Numbered from the stretch's first letter, positions 1 to 9,676 are shown. The stretch: 64,000 bases of DNA from Emticicia sp037153985 (GCF_037153985.1 NZ_JBBAYI010000014.1:54980-118979); one strand, 5' to 3'. Program-made: numbers and translations. The notes: generated by a model from the sequence alone, not told the origin.

Positions 1-15
1 TTTTAACGAAAAGCC

Positions 16-783
16 ATGTATGATATTGTTTCAAAAGTATTTACTTTCTGTATTATGCCGGCTGGTATAATATGTATTTTACTTATTTATGCTATCACTA
101 CAAAAAATCGTACCAAATCGAGAAAATTATTAATTACAACGCTTATTTTTTTCTATATTTTTTCGAACCCCTTCATTTGTAATGAAATTTTACTTTTGTG
201 GGAGCCTGCACCTACGGCTATTTCGGCAGTACAACCTCATGACGTAGGTATTTTGCTTACCGGCGGTTGTATTAATACCTTTCAGGAGCCTGCCGAAAAT
301 ATTTTTCTCGGAATGAGTAGCGATCGAATTGGTCAGACTTTGCAGTTATACAAAAAGGGGAAAATAAAGAAAATTCTTATTAGCGGCGGAGATGTTATCA
401 TTGCCGGAAAACCAGTTACCAGCGAAATTGACCAGATTGCTAAATATCTGGTTATGAGCGGAGTACCTCAAGAAGACATTTATCTGGAATCCTTATCTAA
501 AAATACAAGAGAGAATGCAACAAACTCAGCCCTGATTTTGAAAAAACAGTTTCCAAATCAAAAATATTTACTCATTACATCAGCATTTCATCTTAGGCGT
601 GCCATTGGTTGTTTTGAAAAAGTAAATGTAAAAGTAACTCCTTTTGGTTCTCATTATCTATCTTCCCAGAGAAGAATAGGCTTGATACACTTCTTACCTT
701 GGGCCGACCCTATGGCCAGATTACAGCTAGTTTTAAGAGAAATAGTTGGTTATATCAGCTATTGGATAGCCGGATGGGTATAA
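16..783 (+). CDS. YdcF/ElyC/SanA-like DUF218 membrane protein
   Basis: 255-aa protein with two N-terminal membrane segments (about residues 10-28 and 38-56), then a soluble DUF218 domain. Family motifs are visible: ILLTGG near residue 79, a S-KNT-ENA motif (SLSKNTRENA) near 161, and LITSAFHLRRA near 186. Members of this family (E. coli SanA, ElyC, YdcF) act at the cell envelope and affect barrier function or peptidoglycan; the exact reaction is not settled. The ATG at 16 is the first in frame and gives a normal length. It converges on the DUF2723 gene and shares a terminator hairpin with it. Family assignment is firm, function is not. Confidence 0.85.
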   Translation: MYDIVSKVFTFCIMPAGIICILLIYAITTKNRTKSRKLLITTLIFFYIFSNPFICNEILLLWEPAPTAISAVQPHDVGILLTGGCINTFQEPAENIFLGMSSDRIGQTLQLYKKGKIKKILISGGDVIIAGKPVTSEIDQIAKYLVMSGVPQEDIYLESLSKNTRENATNSALILKKQFPNQKYLLITSAFHLRRAIGCFEKVNVKVTPFGSHYLSSQRRIGLIHFLPWADPMARLQLVLREIVGYISYWIAGWV

Positions 784-787
784 AAAA

Positions 788-814
788 TGAGGGCATCGGT
801 TTATGATGCCCTCA
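788..814. terminator. Bidirectional hairpin terminator
   Basis: Perfect 10-bp stem TGAGGGCATC / GATGCCCTCA with a 7-base loop, with A-run on the left and T-rich tail on the right. It lies between two convergent genes, so it can serve both strands. Confidence 0.85.
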
Positions 815-833
815 TTTCATTTTGAAACAAACA

Positions 834-3818
834 TTAGCTTAGTTTAGCGTAGTATTTGTTATAAATAGCTTCGTAACGTTTGGCGGCCTCTGTTTGCCCA
901 TTACGGTTACATACATTGGCTAATATCTGAAGATTTCTAAGGTTCATTTCGATATATCCTTGCACATTATCGGGCATCCATTCTGCACTTATTCTCTGTG
1001 CTTTTTCAGTGAAATAAGCCAGATTCTGGTCAGCACGTTTTGTAATTACATCGGCTATTTCCATCGCTTTTTTAGAGTCTCCCACCTCAAAGTAATACAT
1101 TACATAGTTGGTACACAGTTGGTCGTACGGAATTGTATTATCAGGTAAAACTTTATTAGCGTGGTCGAGTACTTCCTTCGCTTTATCTTTTTTACCATCT
1201 CTCACAAGTTGGTCAACCAATCGTAAGAAAGCCAGACGAGCAGTTACAATAGGTACTTTCAGGTAAGTTTCAGAATCATAGTATACCTTCGGATTGTTCA
1301 TTTCACGCCATGCCATCTTCTTCATCATGTTTTCATACATAACATCGGTATTAATGAAACCATCTTCAGCCCCGGGGCCTACTTTGAAAGGCATCAGTCT
1401 GTATGCGTAACCTTCAAGCTGCATATATTCACGAAGGTTCAGGTAATTGTCAGGTGCAAGCGTTCCGGCAAAATAAATAGGGCGTTTCCAGTTATTCTGT
1501 GCAATCATCTCTAATTGCATCAAATCGTTTTTCAATAAATCGCGTTTACCGATATTCCACAACATTTGTCCGGTCAGGTATGGCTCATATTGTTTAGCAA
1601 CAAAACCTAATTTTTTAACTTCATCAATATTATATGTCAGCGACAGGCTGTCTGACGGCAAAGTGTTAATTGTCTTGCCATTATTTAAAGGTAGCTGAAT
1701 TGCAGGATTATTGTTTTTCACAAACTCCATGAATTCTTTCAGGTCAATTGGTTCTTTCAGACGTTCTACAAACGGTATTTGGTCGTTAACGCCACTCAAC
1801 AATTGGTCTGTTGAGAATGTAATCGGAAGTGGGTCCGACTCATACGTTTTACGTTTCATTTGTTCACAGTACCAGTCTGTTCCTAATAAACTAAGGTTAC
1901 AAACACGCACATCGGTACGGAAACCTTCAACTTCCTGCACATACCACAGCGGGAAAGTGTCGTTATCGCCGCCTGTAAACAGGATAGCATCTTTGGCACA
2001 AGAGTTAAGCAGGTTTTTAGCAAAATCAACTTGGTGGTAACGGTTCGAGCGGTCGTGGCCTCTCCAGCCTTGTGGCAACATAATCAACGGAATTGCCAAA
2101 CCTATCACAGTAGCACCAATGGCTCTGGTTTTAGTATTATTAATAAACTTCAATACATACTCAAACAAGCCCATAACGCCAAGCCCTATCCAGATTGCCC
2201 ATATATAGAATGAACCTACATAGATATAATCACGTTCACGTGGTTCGATTGGAGGGGCATTCAGGAATACCACAAGCGCCAGACCTGTAAAGATAAAGAG
2301 CAGGAATAGCACGAGGGCGTCGCGTTCGCGTTTGAAATAATGGTATAATAATCCTAATATACCTAAAATAACAGGTAAGCCCCAGTAGTTAGTACGAGCG
2401 CGGTTCTCTTTTACAGCCGGAGGCAAGCTACTTTTCGATTCAAGTATGTTGGTTGGCCCAGCCCCTTCAATGTCGCTTGAGCGACCCCAGAAATTCCATG
2501 CAAAATATCTCCAGTACATATAACCCATCTGACGCTTGAACATATATTTAATGTTCGTTACAACCGTTGGTTTTTCTTGTGGCGACAAGTTCATTTCCTG
2601 ACGATATACCGCCTGATGATTTCCGTCAGTACTCCACATACGTGGCAATAGGCTCTCACTGTTTGGCTCCCACACATAAGTAGGCTTGTAGTCATAAATT
2701 TCGTATTTTTTATTTCCTACTTTATAAACTGGGTCACCGTTTTCAATTGCTTCTAATTTACTGGTAAAAACGGGGCCATATAATAACGGACGGCTACCGT
2801 ACTGTTCGCGTTTCAGATAAGATACGTAATTCAGTACGTTGCTTGGGTTGTTTTCGTTGATTGGTGGGTTGTAGTTTGAACGAATCAGTGCAATAGTATA
2901 ACTCGAATAACCAATTAATACAAAGGCAAAAGCTACAAGAGCCGTATTGGCTATAACCATTCCTTTTCTGTTTGTCCAGAAAATACTGTAAGCTAAACCA
3001 CCTATTAAAGCCAAAACAAAAAACAAACTACCTGAGCTGAATGGCAAATGAAAAGTATTAACAAAAAGTTTTTCAAAAGTGAAAGCTAACGACGGAATAC
3101 CCGTAATAACCCCTACATTGACAATACCCAGAACTACCATACCTATCAGAAAGGCTAAAATTCCACCTTTCCATGTAACTTTTTTGGTTTTTTTGTAATA
3201 ATATATCAATGATAAGGCCGGAATGGTTACAAGGTTCAATAAGTGGACACCTATCGAAAGCCCTACCAGATAAGCAATGAATATCAACCAGCGATTAGCA
3301 TCTGCTTCATCTTCTATTAATTCCCAACGGAAAGCGGCCCATACTACAATAGCTGTAAAGAACGATGACATACCGTATACCTCTGCCTCAACTGCCGAAA
3401 ACCAAAAAGAATCTGAAAACGCGTATACTAATGAGCCAACAGCACTGGCAGCTAACACTAGTATGGTTTCGGTGCTGTTGAGTTCTTCACCTTTTTTACC
3501 AAATACCTTACGTGCCAGTAAAGAGATAGTCCAGAACATAAACAAAATTGTAAAGGCACTGGAAATAACCGATACCATGTTTATCATCAGGGCTACTTTG
3601 GTTACGTCGCTTCCGGCTAGTAAAGAAGCCATACGACCTATTAACAGGAAGAAAGGCGCACCTGCCGGGTGAGGAACCTGAAGTTTGTATGCACAGGCAA
3701 TGAACTCACCACAGTCCCAGAAACTAGCAGTAGGTTCGACAGTTAGTGTGTAAGTGATGAGTGAGATGGCAAAAACTGCCCAGCCAATAATATTATTAAG
3801 CCTCTTAAAATTGTTCAT
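834..3818 (-). CDS. DUF2723 (TMEM260-like) membrane glycosyltransferase-type protein
   Basis: 994-aa protein with about 11-12 hydrophobic membrane segments in the first 570 residues and a soluble C-terminal half that ends in TPR-like helices. The N-terminal signature EPTASFWDCGEF...HPAGAP (residues about 28-55) is the hallmark of DUF2723 / PF11028, which resembles protein O-mannosyltransferases; the acidic pair in DCGE sits where such GT-C enzymes keep their catalytic acid. It is nearly universal in Bacteroidota and of full length here. It is a single-gene unit on the minus strand. The substrate is not known from sequence; O-glycosylation of exported proteins is inferred from the fold. Confidence 0.85.
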   Translation of the reverse strand: MNNFKRLNNIIGWAVFAISLITYTLTVEPTASFWDCGEFIACAYKLQVPHPAGAPFFLLIGRMASLLAGSDVTKVALMINMVSVISSAFTILFMFWTISLLARKVFGKKGEELNSTETILVLAASAVGSLVYAFSDSFWFSAVEAEVYGMSSFFTAIVVWAAFRWELIEDEADANRWLIFIAYLVGLSIGVHLLNLVTIPALSLIYYYKKTKKVTWKGGILAFLIGMVVLGIVNVGVITGIPSLAFTFEKLFVNTFHLPFSSGSLFFVLALIGGLAYSIFWTNRKGMVIANTALVAFAFVLIGYSSYTIALIRSNYNPPINENNPSNVLNYVSYLKREQYGSRPLLYGPVFTSKLEAIENGDPVYKVGNKKYEIYDYKPTYVWEPNSESLLPRMWSTDGNHQAVYRQEMNLSPQEKPTVVTNIKYMFKRQMGYMYWRYFAWNFWGRSSDIEGAGPTNILESKSSLPPAVKENRARTNYWGLPVILGILGLLYHYFKRERDALVLFLLFIFTGLALVVFLNAPPIEPRERDYIYVGSFYIWAIWIGLGVMGLFEYVLKFINNTKTRAIGATVIGLAIPLIMLPQGWRGHDRSNRYHQVDFAKNLLNSCAKDAILFTGGDNDTFPLWYVQEVEGFRTDVRVCNLSLLGTDWYCEQMKRKTYESDPLPITFSTDQLLSGVNDQIPFVERLKEPIDLKEFMEFVKNNNPAIQLPLNNGKTINTLPSDSLSLTYNIDEVKKLGFVAKQYEPYLTGQMLWNIGKRDLLKNDLMQLEMIAQNNWKRPIYFAGTLAPDNYLNLREYMQLEGYAYRLMPFKVGPGAEDGFINTDVMYENMMKKMAWREMNNPKVYYDSETYLKVPIVTARLAFLRLVDQLVRDGKKDKAKEVLDHANKVLPDNTIPYDQLCTNYVMYYFEVGDSKKAMEIADVITKRADQNLAYFTEKAQRISAEWMPDNVQGYIEMNLRNLQILANVCNRNGQTEAAKRYEAIYNKYYAKLS

Positions 3819-4043
3819 TTTGTATAAGTAAATGTAGTAAATTAGCTATCTCTGGAAATATTGTTTATCTCCAAATCTCAATGATGGCTCAAAAATAGAG
3901 AATTTAAGGCAGAGTTTAGAAAAAAACGAACTTAAATTATGTTAAAAACAAGAAATAGACCGAAACAATAAAACTCACTTAAAATCGGCTTTTTTGAGCC
4001 ATAAACATTGCCTTTAGTATGATTATTACACCCAAAAACAGCA

Positions 4044-4075
4044 AAGCCCCTCTTTTTATAACAAAAGAGAGGCTT
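4044..4075 (-). terminator. Terminator downstream of dnaJ
   Basis: 13-bp stem with one mismatch (AAGCCCCTCTTTT / AAAAGAGAGGCTT) about 35 bases past the dnaJ stop. On the minus strand the stem is followed by a T-rich stretch. Confidence 0.7.
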
Positions 4076-4110
4076 CGCCATAGCCATTAATTTTACAATT
4101 TTATTTTTTC

Positions 4111-5262
4111 TTAATGGAAGAAATCCTTCATTCTATCGAAAAAGCTTTTGTCATTCTTGGTTGCTCTTGGCTGGAAATTAGGCGCATCACGTAGTTTCTC
4201 AAGAATGGATTTTTCTTCGCTGCTTATATTGGTTGGGGTATAAATATTTACCTGCACCAGTTGGTCGCCTATTCTGTAACTGTTGTTTACATCTTTCAAA
4301 CCTTTGCCTTTCAAGCGCAGAATTTCTCCTGGCTGTGTACCCGGCTTGACCGATATTTTTACTTTTCCACCAATCGATGGAATTTCAACATCTTTACCTA
4401 ATACTGCATCTGCAAAATTCAGTTTCAGGTCATAAATAATATTGTTGCCGTCACGCTTTAGTTCTGGGTGTTCTTCTTCTTCAATTACAATAAGCAAGTC
4501 GCCGGCTATTCCTCCACGTACAGGCACGTTTCCTTTGCCTGTCATTGATAACTGCATACCTTCACCCACACCTGCCGGAATCTTGATTGAAATTAAATCT
4601 TCGTTCAGGATACGGCCTTCGCCAAAGCAGGTTTCGCAACGTTCAACAATTACTTTACCTTCTCCCTGACAAGTATGGCAAGTAGTGGTTGAAACCATCT
4701 GGCCCAACATAGTGCTTACCACTTTCCGAATTTGTCCAGAACCGTTACAGGTCTGGCAGGTTTTCAGAGAATTACCATTCTTAGAGCCATTGCCTCCGCA
4801 AGTATTACACGCCACATAACGTTTTACCTTTATTTTTTTCTCAGCACCATTGGCTATTTCGTCCAAATCGAGTTTCAGCTTGATACGCAAGTCAGAGCCT
4901 TTACGTACGGGCTGGCCACCGGCGCTGCGTCTTCCGCCTCCACCAAAGAAACTACCAAATGGGCTGTCGTCGCCAAACACACTGCTAAAAATATCTTCCA
5001 TATTTACGCCTCCGCCACCAAAACCACTGGCCCCGCCCATTCCCTGATGACCGAACTGGTCGTATCTCTGGCGTTTTTCGGCGTCAGAAAGCACACCGTA
5101 GGCTTCGGCAATTTCTTTAAATTTTTCTTCAGCAGCTTTATCTCCCGGGTTTTTATCAGGGTGATACTGAATAGCCAACTTACGATATGCTTTTTTAAGC
5201 TCATCTTCAGTAGCATTTTTACTTACCCCTAATACTTCGTAATAATCTCTCTTCTGTGACAT
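4111..5262 (-). CDS. dnaJ: Chaperone DnaJ (type I Hsp40)
   Basis: Co-chaperone that stimulates DnaK ATPase and delivers substrates. The J domain has HPD at residues 34-36, followed by a Gly/Phe-rich linker with SFFGGGG, then four CxxCxGxG zinc motifs (CNTCGGNG, CQTCNGSG, CHTCQGEG, CETCFGEG) and the C-terminal substrate-binding domain. The open frame extends 12 codons further upstream, but the start at 5262 (MSQKRDYYEVLG) matches the family N-terminus and gives the usual 383 aa. It lies downstream of grpE in the same direction with 184 bases between them, so the two are probably co-transcribed. Confidence 0.95.
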   Translation of the reverse strand: MSQKRDYYEVLGVSKNATEDELKKAYRKLAIQYHPDKNPGDKAAEEKFKEIAEAYGVLSDAEKRQRYDQFGHQGMGGASGFGGGGVNMEDIFSSVFGDDSPFGSFFGGGGRRSAGGQPVRKGSDLRIKLKLDLDEIANGAEKKIKVKRYVACNTCGGNGSKNGNSLKTCQTCNGSGQIRKVVSTMLGQMVSTTTCHTCQGEGKVIVERCETCFGEGRILNEDLISIKIPAGVGEGMQLSMTGKGNVPVRGGIAGDLLIVIEEEEHPELKRDGNNIIYDLKLNFADAVLGKDVEIPSIGGKVKISVKPGTQPGEILRLKGKGLKDVNNSYRIGDQLVQVNIYTPTNISSEEKSILEKLRDAPNFQPRATKNDKSFFDRMKDFFH

Positions 5263-5446
5263 AATGATTGTGAATAAATTCAATGAGTAAATGAGCAATC
5301 AGGCTCCACTAAATACCTTTTTTTATATCTGAAATATAACTATATAATGAGAAACCCGACCTCGCTTTGCAGTAGCTCAACAACAAACAAAACCTCTGTT
5401 GTTTCCAACACAAGCTATCTCATTTAAGCATTTTTATTTATATACC

Positions 5447-5995
5447 TTAACTACCAACTACCACTTTAGCATAACGAATTACCTTATCGTTCAGGTAGTA
5501 ACCTTTCTCTACCTCATCAATTACTTTCCCTTTTTTGTCTTCACCTGCGGCAAACTGTGTAATACATTCGTGCAGGTCAACGTCAAAGTCCTTATCTTTG
5601 GCTTCCATTGGTTTTAAACCTTTCGAGGCCAGTGTTTTCTGCAATTTATTAAATATCAGGGCAATGCCTTCTTTCAGCGGCTCTACCTCCGTCACATTTT
5701 CAAAAGATTTATTAGCACGCTCGAAATCGTCTATGACAGGAATCAACTCTTTGATTAAACCTTCTGACGCATTCTGAATTGTTTCAATTCTTTCTTTAGC
5801 TGTGCGGCGGCGGAAGTTCTCAAATTCGGCATACAAACGCAGATATTTATCTTTTGCTTCGGCAAGCTGGCTTTCCAGTTGTGCTTGTTTGTCTTCTGTT
5901 TCTACACTTTCTGTGCCTGTTTCTTCTGCCAGATTTTCATTATTTTCTGCTGTTTGCTCTTCTGTTATTTCTTGTCCTTCTTTATTTTCTGCCAT
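5447..5995 (-). CDS. grpE: Nucleotide exchange factor GrpE
   Basis: 182-aa protein that releases ADP from DnaK. The N-terminus is acidic and Glu/Gln-rich (disordered), followed by a long coiled-coil helix with the family signature YLRLYAEFENFRRRTAKE (about residues 50-67), and a C-terminal beta domain ending in GYYLNDKVIRYAKVVV. Length is normal. It is upstream of dnaJ on the minus strand and divergent from nagA across about 150 bases. Confidence 0.95.
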   Translation of the reverse strand: MAENKEGQEITEEQTAENNENLAEETGTESVETEDKQAQLESQLAEAKDKYLRLYAEFENFRRRTAKERIETIQNASEGLIKELIPVIDDFERANKSFENVTEVEPLKEGIALIFNKLQKTLASKGLKPMEAKDKDFDVDLHECITQFAAGEDKKGKVIDEVEKGYYLNDKVIRYAKVVVGS

Positions 5996-6145
5996 TTTTC
6001 TACCAATTTTATTTTTGCAAATTTCGGCAATTATTTTGCCAATACGAAATTTACTGACAAGATGGCAGAATTATATTCTTTACAGCCTCCATCTATACGA
6101 CAGTTTTTTCATAACTTGCCATAAAATTCTAGCGCTATTCTTCCT

Positions 6146-7279
6146 ATGTATACCATCATTACCAATGCCATTATTCATACAGGCACACAAGTTCTTGACA
6201 ATCATGTTATTATTATCGACAACGGTACTATCAGTGCTGTAAAACCATTAGCCGATTTTACAACTGATACAACAGCTCACCACATAGACCTACAAGGGAA
6301 GCATATTTCAGCCGGTTTCATTGATACACATATTAATGGCGGAGAAAAATATTATTTTACCGAACACCCTACCGAAGAAACTATTCAGGATATTTATGAG
6401 TCAAGCCTAGCACTAGGCACAACCCACGTTTTGCCCTGCCTCATTACTTCGCCCCTTGACAACATTCTTAAGGGAATTGAGGCAACCAAAAACTTTATGG
6501 CAAGGAATCCTAATTCGGGCGTGTTGGGTATGCACCTCGAAGGCCCGTTTCTGAATGTAGCTAAACGTGGAGCGCACCTGAAAGAATATGTAAGAAACCC
6601 CACTAATGTCGAACTGGAAGAAATTATTAAATATGGCAAAGATGTGATTAAAATTATGACAATTGCTGCCGAAAACTTTACTGATGAGCAACTAGACCTG
6701 CTACTAGCCAGCGGAATACGTTTATCGCTAGGGCATTCAAATGCTACTTACCAACAGGCAAAGCGTGCGTATCAGAAAGGCATCGGGCTATGTACGCACC
6801 TCTACAATGCCATGACCCAAATGGGTCACCGCGAACCAGGCGTAGTGGGAGCTACCTTCGATACCCCAGAGGTTTATGCCCCTATTATTATCGATGGCTT
6901 CCATTGTGACTTTGCCGCTGCACGTATTGCTTACAAAATCAAGAAAGACAAATTATTTATTATCTCTGATGCCCTTTTCGTTGGAAATAAAGTTACTCAT
7001 TTCAAGTGGGGAGAATTTGATGCCTACCTGAAAGATAATCAATACCGTAATTCGGAGGGGAATCTGGCTGGTGCGGCCATTTCAATGGCTGATGCCGTCA
7101 AAGCGGCCGTCGAAAAAGTAGGCATTCCGTTAGACGAAGCCATTAAAATGGCTACTGTACGTGCTGCTAAGGCCATAGGCCAAGACCAGCAAATCGGGCA
7201 GATTGCCTCGGGTTTTCCTGCCAGTTTTGTTACTTTCGATAAAGACCTTCAACATTTTGCCCCACTATTGCTAGCATAA
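6146..7279 (+). CDS. nagA: N-acetylglucosamine-6-phosphate deacetylase
   Basis: Hydrolyses GlcNAc-6-P to glucosamine-6-P and acetate in amino-sugar and peptidoglycan recycling. The 377-aa sequence has the amidohydrolase layout: GKHISAGFIDTHINGG metal-site strand near residue 55, LEGPF near 130, SLGHSNA near 195, HLYNAM near 218, and the catalytic Asp in ISDAL near 274. It is of standard length and starts at the ATG at 6146. It is divergent from grpE and stands alone rather than next to nagB. Confidence 0.93.
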   Translation: MYTIITNAIIHTGTQVLDNHVIIIDNGTISAVKPLADFTTDTTAHHIDLQGKHISAGFIDTHINGGEKYYFTEHPTEETIQDIYESSLALGTTHVLPCLITSPLDNILKGIEATKNFMARNPNSGVLGMHLEGPFLNVAKRGAHLKEYVRNPTNVELEEIIKYGKDVIKIMTIAAENFTDEQLDLLLASGIRLSLGHSNATYQQAKRAYQKGIGLCTHLYNAMTQMGHREPGVVGATFDTPEVYAPIIIDGFHCDFAAARIAYKIKKDKLFIISDALFVGNKVTHFKWGEFDAYLKDNQYRNSEGNLAGAAISMADAVKAAVEKVGIPLDEAIKMATVRAAKAIGQDQQIGQIASGFPASFVTFDKDLQHFAPLLLA

Positions 7280-7316
7280 GACTGTTTTCGTTTGAAAAAA
7301 TATATTTAAAAAGTCT

Positions 7317-7348
7317 TGCAAATATATACCGATTGGTATATATTTGCA
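7317..7348 (+). promoter_or_regulatory. Promoter with overlapping TetR operator (14-bp inverted repeat)
   Basis: Perfect inverted repeat TGCAAATATATACC - GATT - GGTATATATTTGCA. It exactly covers a Bacteroidota promoter: TTG at 7316-7318, 20-base spacer, TATATTTG at 7339-7346. A repressor bound here would block both elements. The core TACC-N4-GGTA recurs before the next gene at 7973-7984, which supports autoregulation by the adjacent TetR protein. Confidence 0.8.
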
Positions 7349-7365
7349 GCATAAATAAAAGCTAC

Positions 7366-7953
7366 ATGAGTAAAGCGGCAAGAACACGGGAATTTATCAT
7401 TGAAAAAACAGCACCTATCTTTAACATAAAGGGATATGCCGGAACTTCTCTGAATGATATGACCAACGCCACCGGCTTAACTAAAGGTAGTATTTATGGC
7501 AACTTTACTAATAAAGATGAAGTTGCACTGGCAGCTTTTGAATATAACCTGAATTGTGTTGATGAAATCATCAGGCAAGAAATGGCTAAACATAGCAGTA
7601 TTCAGGAAAAACTACTGGTATATGCCAATGTTTATGAAAATTTTCTGAAATTTCCGTTTCCGAACGGAGGTTGCCCCATTTTGAATACAGCCATTGAAGC
7701 AGACGACACTCATCCGGCCCTTAAAGAAAAAGCCTCTAATGCCATTCATGACTGGAAAAACAAAATTACCAGTCTTATTCAGAAGGGCATCGACAACAAA
7801 GAATTTAAATCTGACATTGACCCTGAACAAACAGCTTTAACCATGATAGCCATGATAGAGGGTGGAATCATGATTACAAAACTGACTGGTAAACTCAATT
7901 ACAGAAAAGCTGTTATGCAATCTGTTGAAAAAATCATCAGAGATTTAAGCTAA
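7366..7953 (+). CDS. TetR/AcrR family transcriptional regulator (LmrA/YxaF-like)
   Basis: 195-aa repressor. The N-terminal helix-turn-helix is clear (TSLNDMTNATGLTKGSIYGNF), and the C-terminal ligand domain carries the FPNGGCPILN motif seen in LmrA/YxaF-type regulators. The frame could begin at 7333, but that start lies inside the operator and promoter; the ATG at 7366 (MSKAARTREFI) is 20 bases past the -7 box and fits the family. It heads an operon with a thioesterase, an SDR and a DUF2798 protein, and probably represses it through operators at 7317-7348 and 7972-7985. Ligand unknown; these regulators often sense hydrophobic toxic compounds. Confidence 0.88.
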   Translation: MSKAARTREFIIEKTAPIFNIKGYAGTSLNDMTNATGLTKGSIYGNFTNKDEVALAAFEYNLNCVDEIIRQEMAKHSSIQEKLLVYANVYENFLKFPFPNGGCPILNTAIEADDTHPALKEKASNAIHDWKNKITSLIQKGIDNKEFKSDIDPEQTALTMIAMIEGGIMITKLTGKLNYRKAVMQSVEKIIRDLS

Positions 7954-7971
7954 TTTTTTTTCACAAATAAA

Positions 7972-7985
7972 ATACCGAACGGTAT
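7972..7985 (+). promoter_or_regulatory. Second TetR operator before the thioesterase gene
   Basis: Palindrome ATACCGAACGGTAT ends 3 bases before the thioesterase start codon. It keeps the TACC-GANN-GGTA core and spacing of the operator upstream of tetR. This is the sequence evidence that both sites bind the same regulator. Confidence 0.65.
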
Positions 7986-7988
7986 AAA

Positions 7989-8483
7989 ATGAAAACAAAT
8001 AACAGAGAAAGAACTTTTCAGTGGGACAACCCAATGGAAGGAGCCAAGCAAGCCTTACAGATGTCGGGGCTAGCTTATTTACAAGCTATGAGCGACGGGC
8101 AAATTCCTTTCCCTCCCCTACTACATACGTTAGATTTTAAACCAACACTTCTGGAAAAAGGCAAGGTTATTTTTTCGTTCCAACCACAGGAATTTCACTA
8201 TAATCCTATTGGAAGTGTACACGGAGGAGTTATTTCTGCCATACTTGATTCGGCTATGGGTTGCACGCTTCATTCAATACTAGACGCCGGAACAGGTTAT
8301 ACAACCCTTGAACTAAAAGTAAATTTTTTAAAGGCAGTAACCACAAAAAATGAAGAGCTACACGCTGTGGGTAAAATTATTCACGCCGGTGGCCGGACAG
8401 CCCTTGTGGAAGCTCAATTAATAGATAATAACAATACTGTTTACGCGCATGGCGTCAGTACTTGTATGATTTTTAAATCTTAA
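7989..8483 (+). CDS. PaaI-family hotdog thioesterase
   Basis: 164-aa acyl-CoA thioesterase of the PaaI (phenylacetate-type) hotdog fold. Seen: NPIGSVHGGVISAILDSAMG (central helix of the fold, with the HGG motif), then TTLELKVNFLKAV and a Gly-rich turn. Full length for the family. It lies between tetR and an SDR gene with short spacers (35 and 11 bases) and is probably in the same TetR-controlled operon. The substrate is not known. Confidence 0.85.
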   Translation: MKTNNRERTFQWDNPMEGAKQALQMSGLAYLQAMSDGQIPFPPLLHTLDFKPTLLEKGKVIFSFQPQEFHYNPIGSVHGGVISAILDSAMGCTLHSILDAGTGYTTLELKVNFLKAVTTKNEELHAVGKIIHAGGRTALVEAQLIDNNNTVYAHGVSTCMIFKS

Positions 8484-8494
8484 ACCAAAGAAAA

Positions 8495-9235
8495 ATGAAA
8501 ACAACACAAAATACCATCCTGATTACAGGAGGAAGTGCAGGAATTGGCCTTGAAATAGCTAAACTTTTCGACCAACACGATAACCATCTCATTATTTTAG
8601 GCAGAGATGCTCAGCGGCTTGCCCAAGCAGCCACACAACTCAAAAATGCCACAACGATTCAGTGTGACGTAAGCAATGCTGCCGATATTGATAAACTTGC
8701 CGAAAGAATCCGTGCAGAGTTCCCGGCCCTGAATGTATTAATCAATAATGCCGGACGTGCGTTTGTACACAACCTTTCAGAAACCAATCAGGCTTTTGAA
8801 AAGGCTCAGGAAGAAATGCTTACCAATTATTTGTCTGTTATTCGGCTCACAGAAAAACTCCTGCCTGTTCTTTCTCAGCAAGAAACCTCAGCCATTGTGA
8901 ATGTATCTTCAATTGTTGCGTTTGCACCCAATCATTTACTATCAACTTATGGCGCAAGTAAAGCTGCTTTACACTCCTATACACAATCGTTAAGACTAAC
9001 GCTCGAAAACACCCCTGTGAAGGTCTTTGAACTAATGCCACCATTAGTAAATACAGATTTCTCACAGGAAATAGGTGGTGCAAACGGAATTTCGCCTGCA
9101 CAAGTGGCCGAAGACCTATTAAAAGCCTTTGAAACCGAAACCTACGAAATACATGTAGGGCGTACCGCTCAGTTTTATGAATTGTTCCTTAGCTCACCGC
9201 AGGAGGCACTCTATGCTATGAACTCGGGCAGATAA
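8495..9235 (+). CDS. Short-chain dehydrogenase/reductase (DltE-like)
   Basis: 246-aa NAD(P)-dependent oxidoreductase with a classical SDR layout: GGSAGIG cofactor loop at residues 12-18, NNAG at 84-87, active-site Ser near 138, and the YxxxK pair Tyr152-Lys156 (YGASK). Third gene of the tetR operon; the combination of thioesterase, SDR and membrane protein suggests detoxification or conversion of a small acyl or carbonyl compound, which is inference. Confidence 0.88.
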   Translation: MKTTQNTILITGGSAGIGLEIAKLFDQHDNHLIILGRDAQRLAQAATQLKNATTIQCDVSNAADIDKLAERIRAEFPALNVLINNAGRAFVHNLSETNQAFEKAQEEMLTNYLSVIRLTEKLLPVLSQQETSAIVNVSSIVAFAPNHLLSTYGASKAALHSYTQSLRLTLENTPVKVFELMPPLVNTDFSQEIGGANGISPAQVAEDLLKAFETETYEIHVGRTAQFYELFLSSPQEALYAMNSGR

Positions 9236-9270
9236 TAATTTACCATAACATTGTTAATACAAACCGAAAA

Positions 9271-9507
9271 ATGAAACAAAGAATAGCTTTCGCCATGATT
9301 ATGGGCATTATTACTACGGGTATTATTTCGTTTTCGCTCATTGCTATTAATGTAGGGTTTGGGGTTAATTTTGTAGCAATCTGGCTAAAATCATGGGTGA
9401 TGTCTTACTGCATTGTTATTCCTTGCATTTTACTTATAGGCCCTAAAGTGCAAAGTATCGTAGAAGCCATATTCAGAGAAAAGGTATCAGCCGAAGAAAA
9501 AGCCTGA
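9271..9507 (+). CDS. DUF2798 small membrane protein
   Basis: 78-aa protein with two hydrophobic helices (about residues 4-28 and 38-58) separated by a short loop, with the FGVNFVAIWLKSWVMSY segment typical of DUF2798. Function unknown. It is the last gene of the tetR operon, 35 bases after the SDR, and is followed at once by a strong terminator. Confidence 0.8.
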   Translation: MKQRIAFAMIMGIITTGIISFSLIAINVGFGVNFVAIWLKSWVMSYCIVIPCILLIGPKVQSIVEAIFREKVSAEEKA

Positions 9508-9525
9508 TTTCAGGCAACAAGTAGT

Positions 9526-9562
9526 ATCTGGCGGGTTTACTATATGCGTAAGCCCGCCAGAT
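9526..9562 (+). terminator. Terminator of the tetR operon
   Basis: 15-bp stem with one G-U pair: ATCTGGCGGGTTTAC / GTAAGCCCGCCAGAT, loop of 7 bases. GC-rich for this genome; followed by a T/G tail. Confidence 0.8.
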
Positions 9563-9676
9563 TTGTATGTATATACCTCTGCCCTTCATAACAGATTCCG
9601 TGTTTTACTAATTATGCGCTGTTGCTATTTTCTTGTTACAAACAGGGGCAAAGTTCCATATTATGTCTCAATTTAC

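Noticed and set aside
4732..5232. 166-aa frame opposite dnaJ
   Set aside because: Antisense shadow of a conserved chaperone gene, with low-complexity translation.
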